Source of the DNA: a bacterium
Lineage (GTDB): Bacteria; Electryoneota; RPQS01
Length of the DNA: 64,000 nucleotides
NCBI GenBank assembly: GCA_016721565.1
Contig: JADKHW010000001.1
Location: forward strand, 372,001 to 436,000
Reading direction: 5' to 3'
The translations under genes were made by a program, and so were the position numbers. Of this stretch, positions 56,191 to 64,000 are shown piece after piece; positions within the stretch are counted from its first letter, which is position 1, and the number at the start of each line of letters is the position of its first letter. Below the pieces are notes generated by a model that was not told the origin of the DNA, did no database searches, and saw nothing but the letters and a program-made list of their open reading frames with translations.

Positions 56191-56993
56191 ATGGCATTTC
56201 TCGAAGAAGAAGAAAACCTCCCGCTCGACGATCAAAAGGGTGCCTCGGAGGCACCGGAAGGCGAGTTTGAAGGCGAAGACGACTCATCAGACGATACTGA
56301 TGGCGCGGAACTTCGTCAACGTCGCAGAATGTCGCAGCTGAAGCGCTATTGCTCGCGAGCACGGAACCGTTGACTGAAGCGGCATTCGTAAATGCAGTCG
56401 GGAAGCGTGCCAAGGGTAAGCTGCCTGATCTGGTGACAGCGCTGAATCTTGAATACGGTGCTCAGGAGAGATCGTTTGAGGTTTTGCCTGTCGCCGGTGG
56501 TTATATGTTGTTCACTCGCCCCGAGCACGGTGACTTGATTCGGCGTTTTCTTGCTGAGAAAGCGCGCACGAGATTGTCGCGCGCGGCGCTTGAGTCACTG
56601 GCTGTTATCGCATTTCGTGGCCCGGTAACACGCGTAGATATCGACGAGATTCGAGGAGTTGATTCAGGCGGTGTGCTTCGCAATCTTCTTGACCGACGAT
56701 TGATTCGTGTCAAGGGGCGTGCCGAACTTATTGGCCGTCCGCTGCTATACGAAATTACGGATGAATTCCTAAAGTACTTTGGTGTAACAAGCGTCGGTGA
56801 CTTGCCGCGACATGCTGAACTTACGCGCGAACTCGGAGAGTTGCGCTCAGCTGAATACGAACAAGAGACCCTTGCACTGCCTGAAGCTGAAGAAACTTCG
56901 CCCGATGAACTTGAAGAAGAGACGAAGTCCGGTAATGGTCATCACAAGTTGACTGCGCAGAATTTGTCTGAAGACGATGGCCGTGTGCAATGA
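56191..56993 (+). CDS. scpB: Segregation and condensation protein B (frameshifted)
   Basis: Two overlapping frames. The first (from ATG 56191) is an acidic stretch (EEEENLPLDDQ, EGEFEGEDDSSDDTDG). The second reads AAEALLLASTEPLTEAAFVNAVG, the usual ScpB start, and goes on with winged-helix signatures (LAVIAFRGPVTRVDIDEIRGVDSGGVLRNLLDRRLIRVKGR). A one-base loss near 56310-56327 would join them. A start only at TTG 56349 would cut into the first helix, so I favour an error or frameshift. Confidence 0.85.
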
Positions 56994-58690
56994 ACATCAA
57001 AGACAGTAGAATCTTGGTTCTGGGTGGATGGGGACTGGTTGGAGCAGCAATTTGTAAACGGTTACTTGCGGGTAAGCCTTCGTATTTGGCTGTACTTTCA
57101 TTACGGGAAGATGAAGCGCAGGATGCCGTCGAAGATCTTAAGCCATTCAAGGGGGCGTGCGACGTTGTACCAGACTGGGGCGATATCTTTCTAACGACAG
57201 AGCTGAAAGATAGGTTGCGTGCGCAGATTCTGGATGATCCGGTAATGCGCCGCAAATTCATAGATGGTGTTTTTGAAAAGCCGAATGAAGAACGCCTAAA
57301 ATTGTTCTTCTTGTATGACATCATTGCCAAGCACAAACCCGATATCATCATCGACAGCGTGAATTCTGCAACGGGATTGGCTTATCAAGATACATACACA
57401 GCCTATTACGACGTCCGTGAAGCCCTGGACAATGCCGGTCCGGATATGCCGGTTGCGGAAATTCGGAATCAGGTTGAGCGCTTGACAAGCACGATTAGTA
57501 TTCCGCAGTTGATTCGACATCTGCAAGTGCTTAATGAAGGCTGTCGCAAGCACGGCGTGCGGATGTTTGTTAAGATCGGTACGACAGGAACGGGTGGTAT
57601 GGGGCTGAATATTCCGTACACTCATTCTGAAGATCGCCCGTCAGGTCAATTGCTAAGCAAATCATCACTTGCGGGTGCGCATAGTTTGCTACTCTTTTTA
57701 ATGGGTAGAACGCCGGGATCGCCGTTTGTCAAAGAGATCAAGCCAGCTGCCGTAATTGCTTGGAAGAAGATCGCATACGGTGAAATTCGTCGCGGCGGAA
57801 AACCGATCCCACTGTTTGATTGCAATCCCGCCGCGCCAGTCGAATTGAAGTCGACGTTTAAGCGTATAGACGACTCGGCCGGGCAGACAAAGAATGAGAA
57901 TCTCAAGTCGGTTTACATAGACACGGGCGAGAACGGAATTTTCTCAACGGAAGAATTTTTTACAATCACTAATGCGGATCAGATGGAGTTTGTAACTCCG
58001 GAAGAGATCGCCTATTCTGTGGTCACAGAAATTGAAGGCGGCAACAGCGGATTTGACGTCGTTGGAGCATTGGATGCCGTTGTGATGGGGCCGACATATC
58101 GCGCAGGTATTCTGCGCAAGCATGCATTGGATGAAATGGTGAGATTGGAGCAAGAGAACGGCAACCGGAGCATTGCATTTGAAATGCTCGGCCCGCCGCA
58201 TTTGTCTAAATTGCTCTATGAGGCCTACCTTATTTGGCTCGCCTTTCCCCAAGTGTCGGACTTTTGCTCCAAGACACCCGATGAGAGTGCGACCGCACTT
58301 CTGAAGGTCATCACAGCAAACGAGAATCTTCGTGCGACCATTCTTTCCATCGGTGTTCCAATCTTAATGCCGAATGGAAAGAGCATTCTGCGGGGACCCG
58401 AGGTTAAGATTCCGTCATACGCGGGATCAAACGAGTTCAAGGTGGACGACGAGAGCCTTAACGAGTGGGCAAAAAAGGGATGGCTCGATTTGCGTCCGTC
58501 GAACATGAAATTGTGGCAGGATCGAATCGAAAAGCATGTGAAATTTGATGATGGCGGCAACCGCGATGACTCTTCTTCGGGATATCCGTGGCCGAGCCGT
58601 TTTGAAGGTGAGAGCGACACGCATTTTGTAGGCAAAATCGTGACGCGAATTTTCATTGAAGAAGAAAACGGCGGACGTATCAAAGGATGA
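56990..58690 (+). CDS. Unrecognised 566-aa Rossmann-fold (dehydrogenase-like) protein
   Basis: The N terminus RILVLGGWGLVGAAICKRLL (7-26) is a classical NAD(P)-binding glycine-rich turn, and IIIDSVNSATGLAYQDTY (119-136) and VKIGTTGTGGMGLNIPYTHSE (194-214) look like later parts of an extended SDR-type or epimerase-like fold. The protein is twice the length of common SDRs, with about 250 extra C-terminal residues of unknown type. I know no named function. It is between scpB and cmk with four-base overlaps at both ends, so its product is probably needed along with these housekeeping genes. Confidence 0.6.
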   Translation: MNIKDSRILVLGGWGLVGAAICKRLLAGKPSYLAVLSLREDEAQDAVEDLKPFKGACDVVPDWGDIFLTTELKDRLRAQILDDPVMRRKFIDGVFEKPNEERLKLFFLYDIIAKHKPDIIIDSVNSATGLAYQDTYTAYYDVREALDNAGPDMPVAEIRNQVERLTSTISIPQLIRHLQVLNEGCRKHGVRMFVKIGTTGTGGMGLNIPYTHSEDRPSGQLLSKSSLAGAHSLLLFLMGRTPGSPFVKEIKPAAVIAWKKIAYGEIRRGGKPIPLFDCNPAAPVELKSTFKRIDDSAGQTKNENLKSVYIDTGENGIFSTEEFFTITNADQMEFVTPEEIAYSVVTEIEGGNSGFDVVGALDAVVMGPTYRAGILRKHALDEMVRLEQENGNRSIAFEMLGPPHLSKLLYEAYLIWLAFPQVSDFCSKTPDESATALLKVITANENLRATILSIGVPILMPNGKSILRGPEVKIPSYAGSNEFKVDDESLNEWAKKGWLDLRPSNMKLWQDRIEKHVKFDDGGNRDDSSSGYPWPSRFEGESDTHFVGKIVTRIFIEEENGGRIKG

Positions 58691-59382
58691 GTCGGGCCAT
58701 GAAGTCTTTGGTCATTGCGATTGACGGCCCGGCCAGCAGCGGCAAATCAACAACTGCGAAGCTGATAGCCGAGAAGCTTGGCCTTATGTACCTTGACACA
58801 GGTGCAATGTATCGCGCGATAGCATTGAAGATCTATCAGAGCGGCACAGAATTGACGGACAAAGCCTCCCTTACGAAACTTCTTAATTCAACGACTGTCA
58901 CGCAAAAAAATCAGAACGGCGAAGTTCACTTTCTGCTTGACGGGATTGATGTTACTGAAGCGATTCGCACGCCAGAGATTTCTCTGTGGGTAGGTCCTGT
59001 GTCTGAACATGCACTTGTGCGCGAGTACTTGGTGAATTGGCAACGAGAGATAGGCAAAGCAGGCGGAATTGTTGCGGATGGACGCGATATCGGGACTGTT
59101 GTTTTCCCAAGCGCCGATTTGAAAGTCTATCTGATCGCCGATTCTCATATTCGTGCGGTCAGACGTCAGAAAGAGCTTGCGGCGCGCGGGATTGTACAGA
59201 AAGTTGAAGAAGTGGAAGAGGCAATTGTCAAGCGTGATCACCGTGATTCAAACCGTGAGCATAGTCCGTTGCGCATGGCAAGTGATGCAATCGAAATTGA
59301 CACAACGCATTTGACGGTCGGAGATCAAGTCGAACGTGTGCTTGCCTTGGTCAAGAAATTGCAAACTCAGGAATCCAAGTAA
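58687..59382 (+). CDS. cmk: Cytidylate kinase
   Basis: CMP/dCMP kinase, 231 aa: IAIDGPASSGKSTTAKLIA (P-loop 14-22), MYLDTGAMYRAIAL, GRDIGTVVFPSADLKVYLIAD and RDHRDSNREHSPLRMASDAI. ATG 58687 overlaps the preceding gene. ATG 58699 would give the more standard N terminus. cmk before plsC and rpsA is a conserved order. Confidence 0.95.
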   Translation: MSRAMKSLVIAIDGPASSGKSTTAKLIAEKLGLMYLDTGAMYRAIALKIYQSGTELTDKASLTKLLNSTTVTQKNQNGEVHFLLDGIDVTEAIRTPEISLWVGPVSEHALVREYLVNWQREIGKAGGIVADGRDIGTVVFPSADLKVYLIADSHIRAVRRQKELAARGIVQKVEEVEEAIVKRDHRDSNREHSPLRMASDAIEIDTTHLTVGDQVERVLALVKKLQTQESK

Positions 59383-59388
59383 GCGGCA

Positions 59389-60069
59389 GTGCGCCCGTTT
59401 TACGCCACAGTAGCTTGGTCGGCTCGAACTCTGTTCGGACTGTTGTATGGAGTGCGAGTATCCAGTCTTGATCGATTGCCAAGAAACGGTGCTGTGTTGA
59501 TTTGCTCAAATCACCGTTCAAATTTGGATCCGCCGCTGATTGGCTCACATTTGAACCGTGAAGTGAGCTACTTTGCAAAAGCAGAGCTATTTAAGGGCAG
59601 GATTATGGGGCCGTTCTTGCGTAAGCTGAATGCGTTTCCGGTTAAGCGGGGGCAGATGGACAAATCCGCGATGTCAACTTGCTTGAAAGTTCTGCAAAGC
59701 GAGGGTGCGCTTGTTTTCTTCCCTGAAGGCACACGCGCTCCTGCAGATGGATACCTTTCTCCGAAGTTTGGTGTTGGGTGGGTGCTGTATAAAACTCAAG
59801 CGACAGTTGTGCCAATATATTTGCATGGTACAGGCGGTGCGAAGCCGTTTAGTGGTAAACGGCCCAATCTCGAGTTAATCGTAGGCACGCCAATTCTTGC
59901 GAGCGAGATTATCGGGGACTTACCGGACAATCGAGACGGCTACCAACAGATTGCTGACCGCATTCTTGAGCGAATTAGGACTCTATCTCTCGAATCTTCG
60001 ATCACGAAGATCGAGTTGCCGGGAGATATTCATGACCGCAACATTATCGATGATGAACGATTAAGATAG
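59389..60069 (+). CDS. plsC: 1-acyl-sn-glycerol-3-phosphate acyltransferase
   Basis: Makes phosphatidic acid from lysophosphatidic acid. 226 aa. NHRSNLDP is the HX4D catalytic box (H42, D47) and FPEGTR (111-116) the glycerol-phosphate site. An N-terminal hydrophobic segment may anchor it to the inner membrane. GTG start at 59389. Confidence 0.9.
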   Translation: MRPFYATVAWSARTLFGLLYGVRVSSLDRLPRNGAVLICSNHRSNLDPPLIGSHLNREVSYFAKAELFKGRIMGPFLRKLNAFPVKRGQMDKSAMSTCLKVLQSEGALVFFPEGTRAPADGYLSPKFGVGWVLYKTQATVVPIYLHGTGGAKPFSGKRPNLELIVGTPILASEIIGDLPDNRDGYQQIADRILERIRTLSLESSITKIELPGDIHDRNIIDDERLR

Positions 60070-60142
60070 CTCGGCATAATCGAGCACATTTCGTTTAACC
60101 AACCCCGTTCCCCGGCGGGCATAAAAATACGGGAGGAATCAA

Positions 60143-61921
60143 ATGGATGAACTAACAGAACCGTCCGCAGAGGAAACCAAGTCACCAGCTTGGGTGGAAG
60201 AAGTCCTCTTCAAAGGCCGTAAGGTCAAGCGCAGTGAGCTTCCTGAAGAAAAGAATCGCATTACTCAGGAAGCGCAGGATTTGGTCAACTTGTACAGCAA
60301 GTTGGTCATGGAATTCCGTGAAGGCGAAATCGTTCAAGGTAAGATTGTCTCGATAAGCGACAAAGAAATCTCGATTGACATCGGCTTCAAGTCAGAGGGC
60401 ACAGTCGCACGCGACGAGTTCTCGAACATGACGGACGTTAAGATCGGCGACGACGTCGAGGTTTATCTCGACCGCGTTGAAGATCATTCCGGTCAGCTTT
60501 CGCTCTCGAAGCGTAAAGCCGACTTCATGAAGACTTGGGAACGGATTCAGTCGATTCACGAGAAGGAAGAAGTCACGACCGGCAACATTCAGCGCCGTAT
60601 CAAGGGTGGTTTTGTTGTCAATGTGATGGGTGTGGAAGCCTTCTTGCCGGGTTCGCAGATTGACGTTCATCCGGTGCGCGATTTCGATGCATTGGTCGGC
60701 CGCGATATGGAATTCCGTATTGTGAAGCTGAACGATGCGCGTAAGAACATCGTTGTTTCGCGCAAGGTGATTATCGAAGAAGGCCTGAAGGGCGTACGCG
60801 AGAAGATTCTTGCGGAACTTCAGGTTGGTGACATCATGGAAGGCACCGCGAAGAACATTACCGACTTCGGCGTGTTTGTGGACCTCGGCGGCGTGGATGG
60901 ACTTCTGCACATTACCGATTTGTCTTGGGGCCGCGTGAGTCATCCATCTGAAGTTGTGCAGCTTGATCAGAAGCTCACCGTTAAGGTATTGGACTATGAC
61001 CGCGACCGTCAGCGTATTTCAGTCGGCTTGAAGCAATTGCAGGCGCACCCTTGGGACGGAGTTGATGATCGTTACCCTGTCGGCGCAAAGGTGATGGGCA
61101 AGGTTGTTTCAATCGCTCGTTACGGCGCGTTTGTTGAACTCGAAAAGGGCCTCGAAGGCCTTGTACATATTTCCGAAATGAGCTGGACGCAACACGTCAA
61201 GCATCCTTCGGCAATGCTTTCCGTTGGTGATGAAATTGAAGTGGTCATCTTGAATATCGACAAGGAAGGCCGCAAGATTTCGCTCGGTATGAAGCAAGTG
61301 GATGCCGATCCGTGGGAAAATCTCGAAACGAAATACGCTCCGGGATCCCGCCACACCGGCAAAGTCCGCGATCTCGTTCCGTTTGGTGCGTTTGTTGAAC
61401 TTGAAGACGGTATTGACGGCCTTGTGCACATTTCGGATCTGTCATGGACGAAGCGTGTGCGCCACCCTGGGGAAATTCTCCAAAAGGGTGAAGAAGTCGA
61501 AATCGTTGTGCTTGGATTTGATCGCAACGAGCGCCGTATCGCATTGGGCCTCAAGCAAGCTCAATCAAATCCGTGGGACGAGTTTGAATCGCTCTACTCC
61601 GTTGGTTCGCAGACGACCGGAAAGGTTGTGCGCGTTATGGACAAGGGCGTGATTGTAGAACTCCCACGTGAAGTTGAAGGCTTTGTTCCGGCCAGCCAAC
61701 TGAAGCGTTTGACTAAAGGCGCAAAACAGTCTGTCAGCGTAGGTGACGAGATTACACTTGAAGTAATCGAGTTCGACCGAGAGAACAAGAAGATCATCCT
61801 CGCCGCCCAATCTCCCGATGGAGTGGACGGTGAAGATGAGATCGATGCTGAAACCCGCGAACAGTACATCGTGGGCAGTGACGACACAGGCACGTCCCAG
61901 GAACCAACTGAATCTGCATGA
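60143..61921 (+). CDS. rpsA: 30S ribosomal protein S1
   Basis: 592 aa with six S1 (OB-fold) repeats at about 52, 148, 230, 313, 400 and 485, for example GEIVQGKIVSISDKEISIDIG, VGDIMEGTAKNITDFGVFVD and PGSRHTGKVRDLVPFGAFVE. The first two repeats are ribosome-binding, the rest bind mRNA. A strong GGGAGGAA ribosome site lies ahead of the ATG. Overlaps mtaB by four bases. Confidence 0.97.
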   Translation: MDELTEPSAEETKSPAWVEEVLFKGRKVKRSELPEEKNRITQEAQDLVNLYSKLVMEFREGEIVQGKIVSISDKEISIDIGFKSEGTVARDEFSNMTDVKIGDDVEVYLDRVEDHSGQLSLSKRKADFMKTWERIQSIHEKEEVTTGNIQRRIKGGFVVNVMGVEAFLPGSQIDVHPVRDFDALVGRDMEFRIVKLNDARKNIVVSRKVIIEEGLKGVREKILAELQVGDIMEGTAKNITDFGVFVDLGGVDGLLHITDLSWGRVSHPSEVVQLDQKLTVKVLDYDRDRQRISVGLKQLQAHPWDGVDDRYPVGAKVMGKVVSIARYGAFVELEKGLEGLVHISEMSWTQHVKHPSAMLSVGDEIEVVILNIDKEGRKISLGMKQVDADPWENLETKYAPGSRHTGKVRDLVPFGAFVELEDGIDGLVHISDLSWTKRVRHPGEILQKGEEVEIVVLGFDRNERRIALGLKQAQSNPWDEFESLYSVGSQTTGKVVRVMDKGVIVELPREVEGFVPASQLKRLTKGAKQSVSVGDEITLEVIEFDRENKKIILAAQSPDGVDGEDEIDAETREQYIVGSDDTGTSQEPTESA

Positions 61922-63237
61922 GCCAACTGAACTCTTCGACAAACCCGCGCGTTCATATGACGACGTTGGGCTGCAAACTGAATCAGTATGACAGCGAAAT
62001 GCTGATGACGCAGTTGCGGTCGGAGGGATTTAGTGAGACTAGTAGCGCGCGTGATGCCGACCTTGTTGTCGTCAATACGTGTGCAGTAACTGAGACTGCG
62101 GAACGAAAGGGCCGCGCGGCTGTCCGCGCGGCCCTTCGCCAAAATTCGATTGCCAGAGTCGTCGCAACAGGATGCATGGCGGAGCGCTCTGCCGAGTCCC
62201 TGTTGAAGGCCGGGGCGCAGCAAGTTTTTGGCAACCGTGAGAAAGAACGCGTGGCAAGCATTCTTGCAAACGAGGAGACGGTTCAAGTTGGCGGTATCCG
62301 CAATGATGAACCGTGGACGGATGGTACAGTTGTTGATGGATTGAGTGGAAGAGTTCGCGCATTCTTGAAGATTCAAGATGGCTGCTCGCAATTGTGTACC
62401 TATTGCATAGTACCGAAGTTGCGCGGAAAAGGGCGGACCTTGCCGGTCGATGAAGCTGTCAGGCGAGCAGAAGAGCTTGTGGACCGCGGTTTTCAAGAGA
62501 TTGTAGTTACGGGTGTCGCTTTGGGAACTTACGGATTTGATGTGGATCAACACTACGCGCTTCCGAGTGTCATTGCCGCCTTGTCGAAAGTGCGGGGCTT
62601 ACGGCGGTTACGATTGGGGAGTGTGGAACCGTGGGCTGTAAGCGAGCGTTTTCTGCATACTGTAGCTGAATCTGAAGTCGCCTGTCCACACCTTCATTTG
62701 CCATTTCAGAGCGGTTGCAATGAAGTGCTACATCGTATGAACCGACGCTATACTGTGGCACGGCTAAAAAAAATGCTCGAGTATGCGTACAAACTTCGCG
62801 ATGACTGGGGAATTGGAGCGGACATTATCGTTGGGTTTCCGGGGGAAACAGAGGAGCAGTTTCAAGAGACGAAGAGATTTATTGAGTCTGCACCGATTTC
62901 CTATTTGCATGTTTTCCCGTTTAGTTCGCGCCCGGGCACCGCTGCAACTAAGTTGGCTGGGTATTTGCCGCGTGCCGAGCTTGCACAGCGTGCAAATGAT
63001 CTGCGCGACCTTTCGCACAGCTTGAAAAAGAGTTTTCATCAAAGACAGATCGGCAAACGTGTTGAAGTCATCGCCGAGAATCGGGGTAGTTCAAAGTTTG
63101 TTTATGGACATGCGCGCAACTATGCGGACGTCGCCATGCCGATTGACTGTGTCAGGACTGGACAAATAGCGGAGTTTTACGTCGAGCGCGCTGACGCCGA
63201 CTTTCTTTATTGTAAACCGATTGGACAAACGGTATGA
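61918..63237 (+). CDS. mtaB: tRNA t6A37 methylthiotransferase MtaB
   Basis: A radical-SAM enzyme that methylthiolates t6A37 to ms2t6A in some ANN-decoding tRNAs. 439 aa. N-terminal UPF0004 domain (TTLGCKLNQYDSEML, VVNTCAVTETAERKGR, TGCMAERS), the radical-SAM CxxxCxxC in CSQLCTYC (C156, C160, C163), and a C-terminal TRAM-like domain. The LGCKLNQYDSE signature separates it from MiaB and RimO. A 13-bp perfect inverted repeat lies inside the gene at 62107-62136. Confidence 0.93.
   Translation: MSQLNSSTNPRVHMTTLGCKLNQYDSEMLMTQLRSEGFSETSSARDADLVVVNTCAVTETAERKGRAAVRAALRQNSIARVVATGCMAERSAESLLKAGAQQVFGNREKERVASILANEETVQVGGIRNDEPWTDGTVVDGLSGRVRAFLKIQDGCSQLCTYCIVPKLRGKGRTLPVDEAVRRAEELVDRGFQEIVVTGVALGTYGFDVDQHYALPSVIAALSKVRGLRRLRLGSVEPWAVSERFLHTVAESEVACPHLHLPFQSGCNEVLHRMNRRYTVARLKKMLEYAYKLRDDWGIGADIIVGFPGETEEQFQETKRFIESAPISYLHVFPFSSRPGTAATKLAGYLPRAELAQRANDLRDLSHSLKKSFHQRQIGKRVEVIAENRGSSKFVYGHARNYADVAMPIDCVRTGQIAEFYVERADADFLYCKPIGQTV
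62107..62136 (+). repeat. Perfect 13-bp inverted repeat inside mtaB
   Basis: AAGGGCCGCGCGG (62107-62119) and CCGCGCGGCCCTT (62124-62136) are fully complementary around a 4-base loop CTGT. The coding residues are RKGRAAVRAALR, the conserved basic segment of MtaB. The GC-rich stem should be very stable in mRNA. Confidence 0.85.
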
Positions 63238-64000
63238 GTATTCCAAACGTAAAAAGAGATCGTATGATCGATCTCTTTTGTAAACTTGTTTCCATAGACA
63301 GCCCCTCGAAGCAAGAGGTCAAGGTTGCCGAATTTATTGAAAACCACTTGGCACCGTTGGGGGTCAAGATGTGGCGCGATGACGCAGGCGTGAAGATTGG
63401 CGGCAACTGCGGGAACTTGCATGTCCGCATGCCTGCGCGTAATTCGAAAGCACCTGCGGTATTGTTCTCTTCACACATGGACACTGTAATGCCGGGAATA
63501 GGTATCAAGCCGCGCGTTGACGGCGACTTCATTCGTTCGGACGGTACAACGGTGCTTGGCGCGGACGACAAAGCCGGCGTGACGGCGATACTCGAGATGC
63601 TGCAGTGTCTGCACGAGAGCGATATGCCACATGGGCCGATTGAAGTGATCTTTGACGTGGCCGAAGAGATCGGCTTGATGGGTGCCTTTGAAGTCGATTT
63701 GTCGCAAGTTCAGGCGAAATATGCCATTGTACTTGACGGCGAAGACATGGATCAGATTATTTACAAATCACCCAGCGCAAACCGCATGGTATATGAAATT
63801 GAGGGTATTGCGGCTCATGCGGGAATGTGCCCGGAGCGTGGTATCTCCGCAATTGAAGTTTTCGCTGAAGCAGTTTCCAACATGAAGCTGGGAAGATTGG
63901 ACGACGAATCCACGGCCAATGTAGGAACTATTGAAGCGGGCAGAGCAACAAATATTGTTTGCGACCATCTTCTCTCACGAGCAGAAGTCCGCAGCCATTC
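63234..64000 (+). CDS. M20-family peptidase, PepT-like (partial, runs off the window)
   Basis: Starts at ATG 63234 overlapping the mtaB stop, and is open to the right edge (255 codons seen). Metallopeptidase motifs: SSHMDTV with H81 and D83, GADDKAGVTAIL (D111/D112) and VAEEIGLMGA (E144/E145). The order fits tripeptide aminopeptidase/PepT-like M20 proteins. The lid domain and remaining metal ligands lie beyond the edge. An 11-bp inverted repeat sits in the first 15 codons (63252-63279). Confidence 0.85.
   Translation, partial: MSIPNVKRDRMIDLFCKLVSIDSPSKQEVKVAEFIENHLAPLGVKMWRDDAGVKIGGNCGNLHVRMPARNSKAPAVLFSSHMDTVMPGIGIKPRVDGDFIRSDGTTVLGADDKAGVTAILEMLQCLHESDMPHGPIEVIFDVAEEIGLMGAFEVDLSQVQAKYAIVLDGEDMDQIIYKSPSANRMVYEIEGIAAHAGMCPERGISAIEVFAEAVSNMKLGRLDDESTANVGTIEAGRATNIVCDHLLSRAEVRSH
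63252..63279 (+). repeat. 11-bp perfect inverted repeat at the start of the M20 peptidase gene
   Basis: AAAAGAGATCG (63252-63262) pairs with CGATCTCTTTT (63269-63279), a 6-base loop TATGAT between them. The right arm ends in four T, like an attenuator, but it is inside the coding region. Confidence 0.75.

Noticed and set aside
1..64000. CRISPR arrays, insertion sequences, prophage or integrase genes
   Set aside because: No spaced direct repeats, transposase motifs or phage-type genes were found. The window looks like stable core chromosome.

Overview
The window reads as chromosomal DNA from a Gram-negative (diderm) bacterium of the FCB superphylum (Fibrobacteres-Chlorobi-Bacteroidetes and related candidate phyla). 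The evidence is a complete set of lipid A and outer-membrane genes (lpxD, lpxC, lpxA, bamA, tamB, skp, rseP), an LpxC-FabZ fusion of the type known from Bacteroidetes/Chlorobi, heptose genes, and a C-terminal T9SS-like sorting domain on a secreted beta-propeller. The exact phylum cannot be fixed from this sequence alone. All but one gene lie on the + strand, mostly in overlapping, translationally coupled runs (ATGA or GTGA junctions). GTG and TTG starts are common.

Layout. 1-9.6 kb: rdgB, a divergent outer-membrane protein, a cysteine desulfurase-mnmA pair (tRNA thiolation), panB-panC, a single-domain glmU, and a small secreted protein ending at a clear terminator. 9-16.5 kb: a LytR_C protein, rsfS with a histone-like Lys/Ala tail, argS, a PfkB sugar kinase, mtnA, a TPR protein, uppS and an FAD-domain protein. 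16.5-29.7 kb: the envelope block tamB, bamA, skp, lpxD, lpxC/fabZ, lpxA, lipM, dxr and rseP. 29.7-39 kb: a TPR protein, a lipoprotein, a GT2 glycosyltransferase, an orphan histidine kinase, mltG, a PcrA/UvrD helicase, nadC and galT. 39-48.6 kb: a translation block (rplM-rpsI, rpsB-tsf-pyrH-frr, the heptose genes hldA and hldC split by tRNA-Val, ffh-rpsP-khpA-rimM-trmD-rplS). 48.6-54.3 kb: a cobalamin-riboswitch operon. 54.4-64 kb: trpS, scpA, scpB, an unrecognised Rossmann protein, cmk, plsC, rpsA, mtaB and a truncated M20 peptidase.

The most interesting part is the B12 operon. A cobalamin riboswitch precedes four coupled genes: an ECF-type S-component membrane protein, a badly disrupted TonB-dependent receptor, a BtuB-like receptor, and a secreted YncE/YVTN-type beta-propeller with a T9SS-type sorting domain. 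The last pair resembles the BtuB-BtuG arrangement of Bacteroides, but with the surface protein anchored by T9SS instead of as a lipoprotein. That is an inference from context and needs testing.

Several essential genes (tamB, bamA, scpB, btuB, rseP) are interrupted by single-base indels or in-frame stops while their reading frames are otherwise conserved. I think consensus errors in the assembly are more likely than true gene loss, except perhaps for the first TonB receptor, which carries about five lesions in 1.8 kb. No CRISPR array, prophage, insertion sequence or rRNA gene was seen. No gene-free stretch exceeds about 170 bases.
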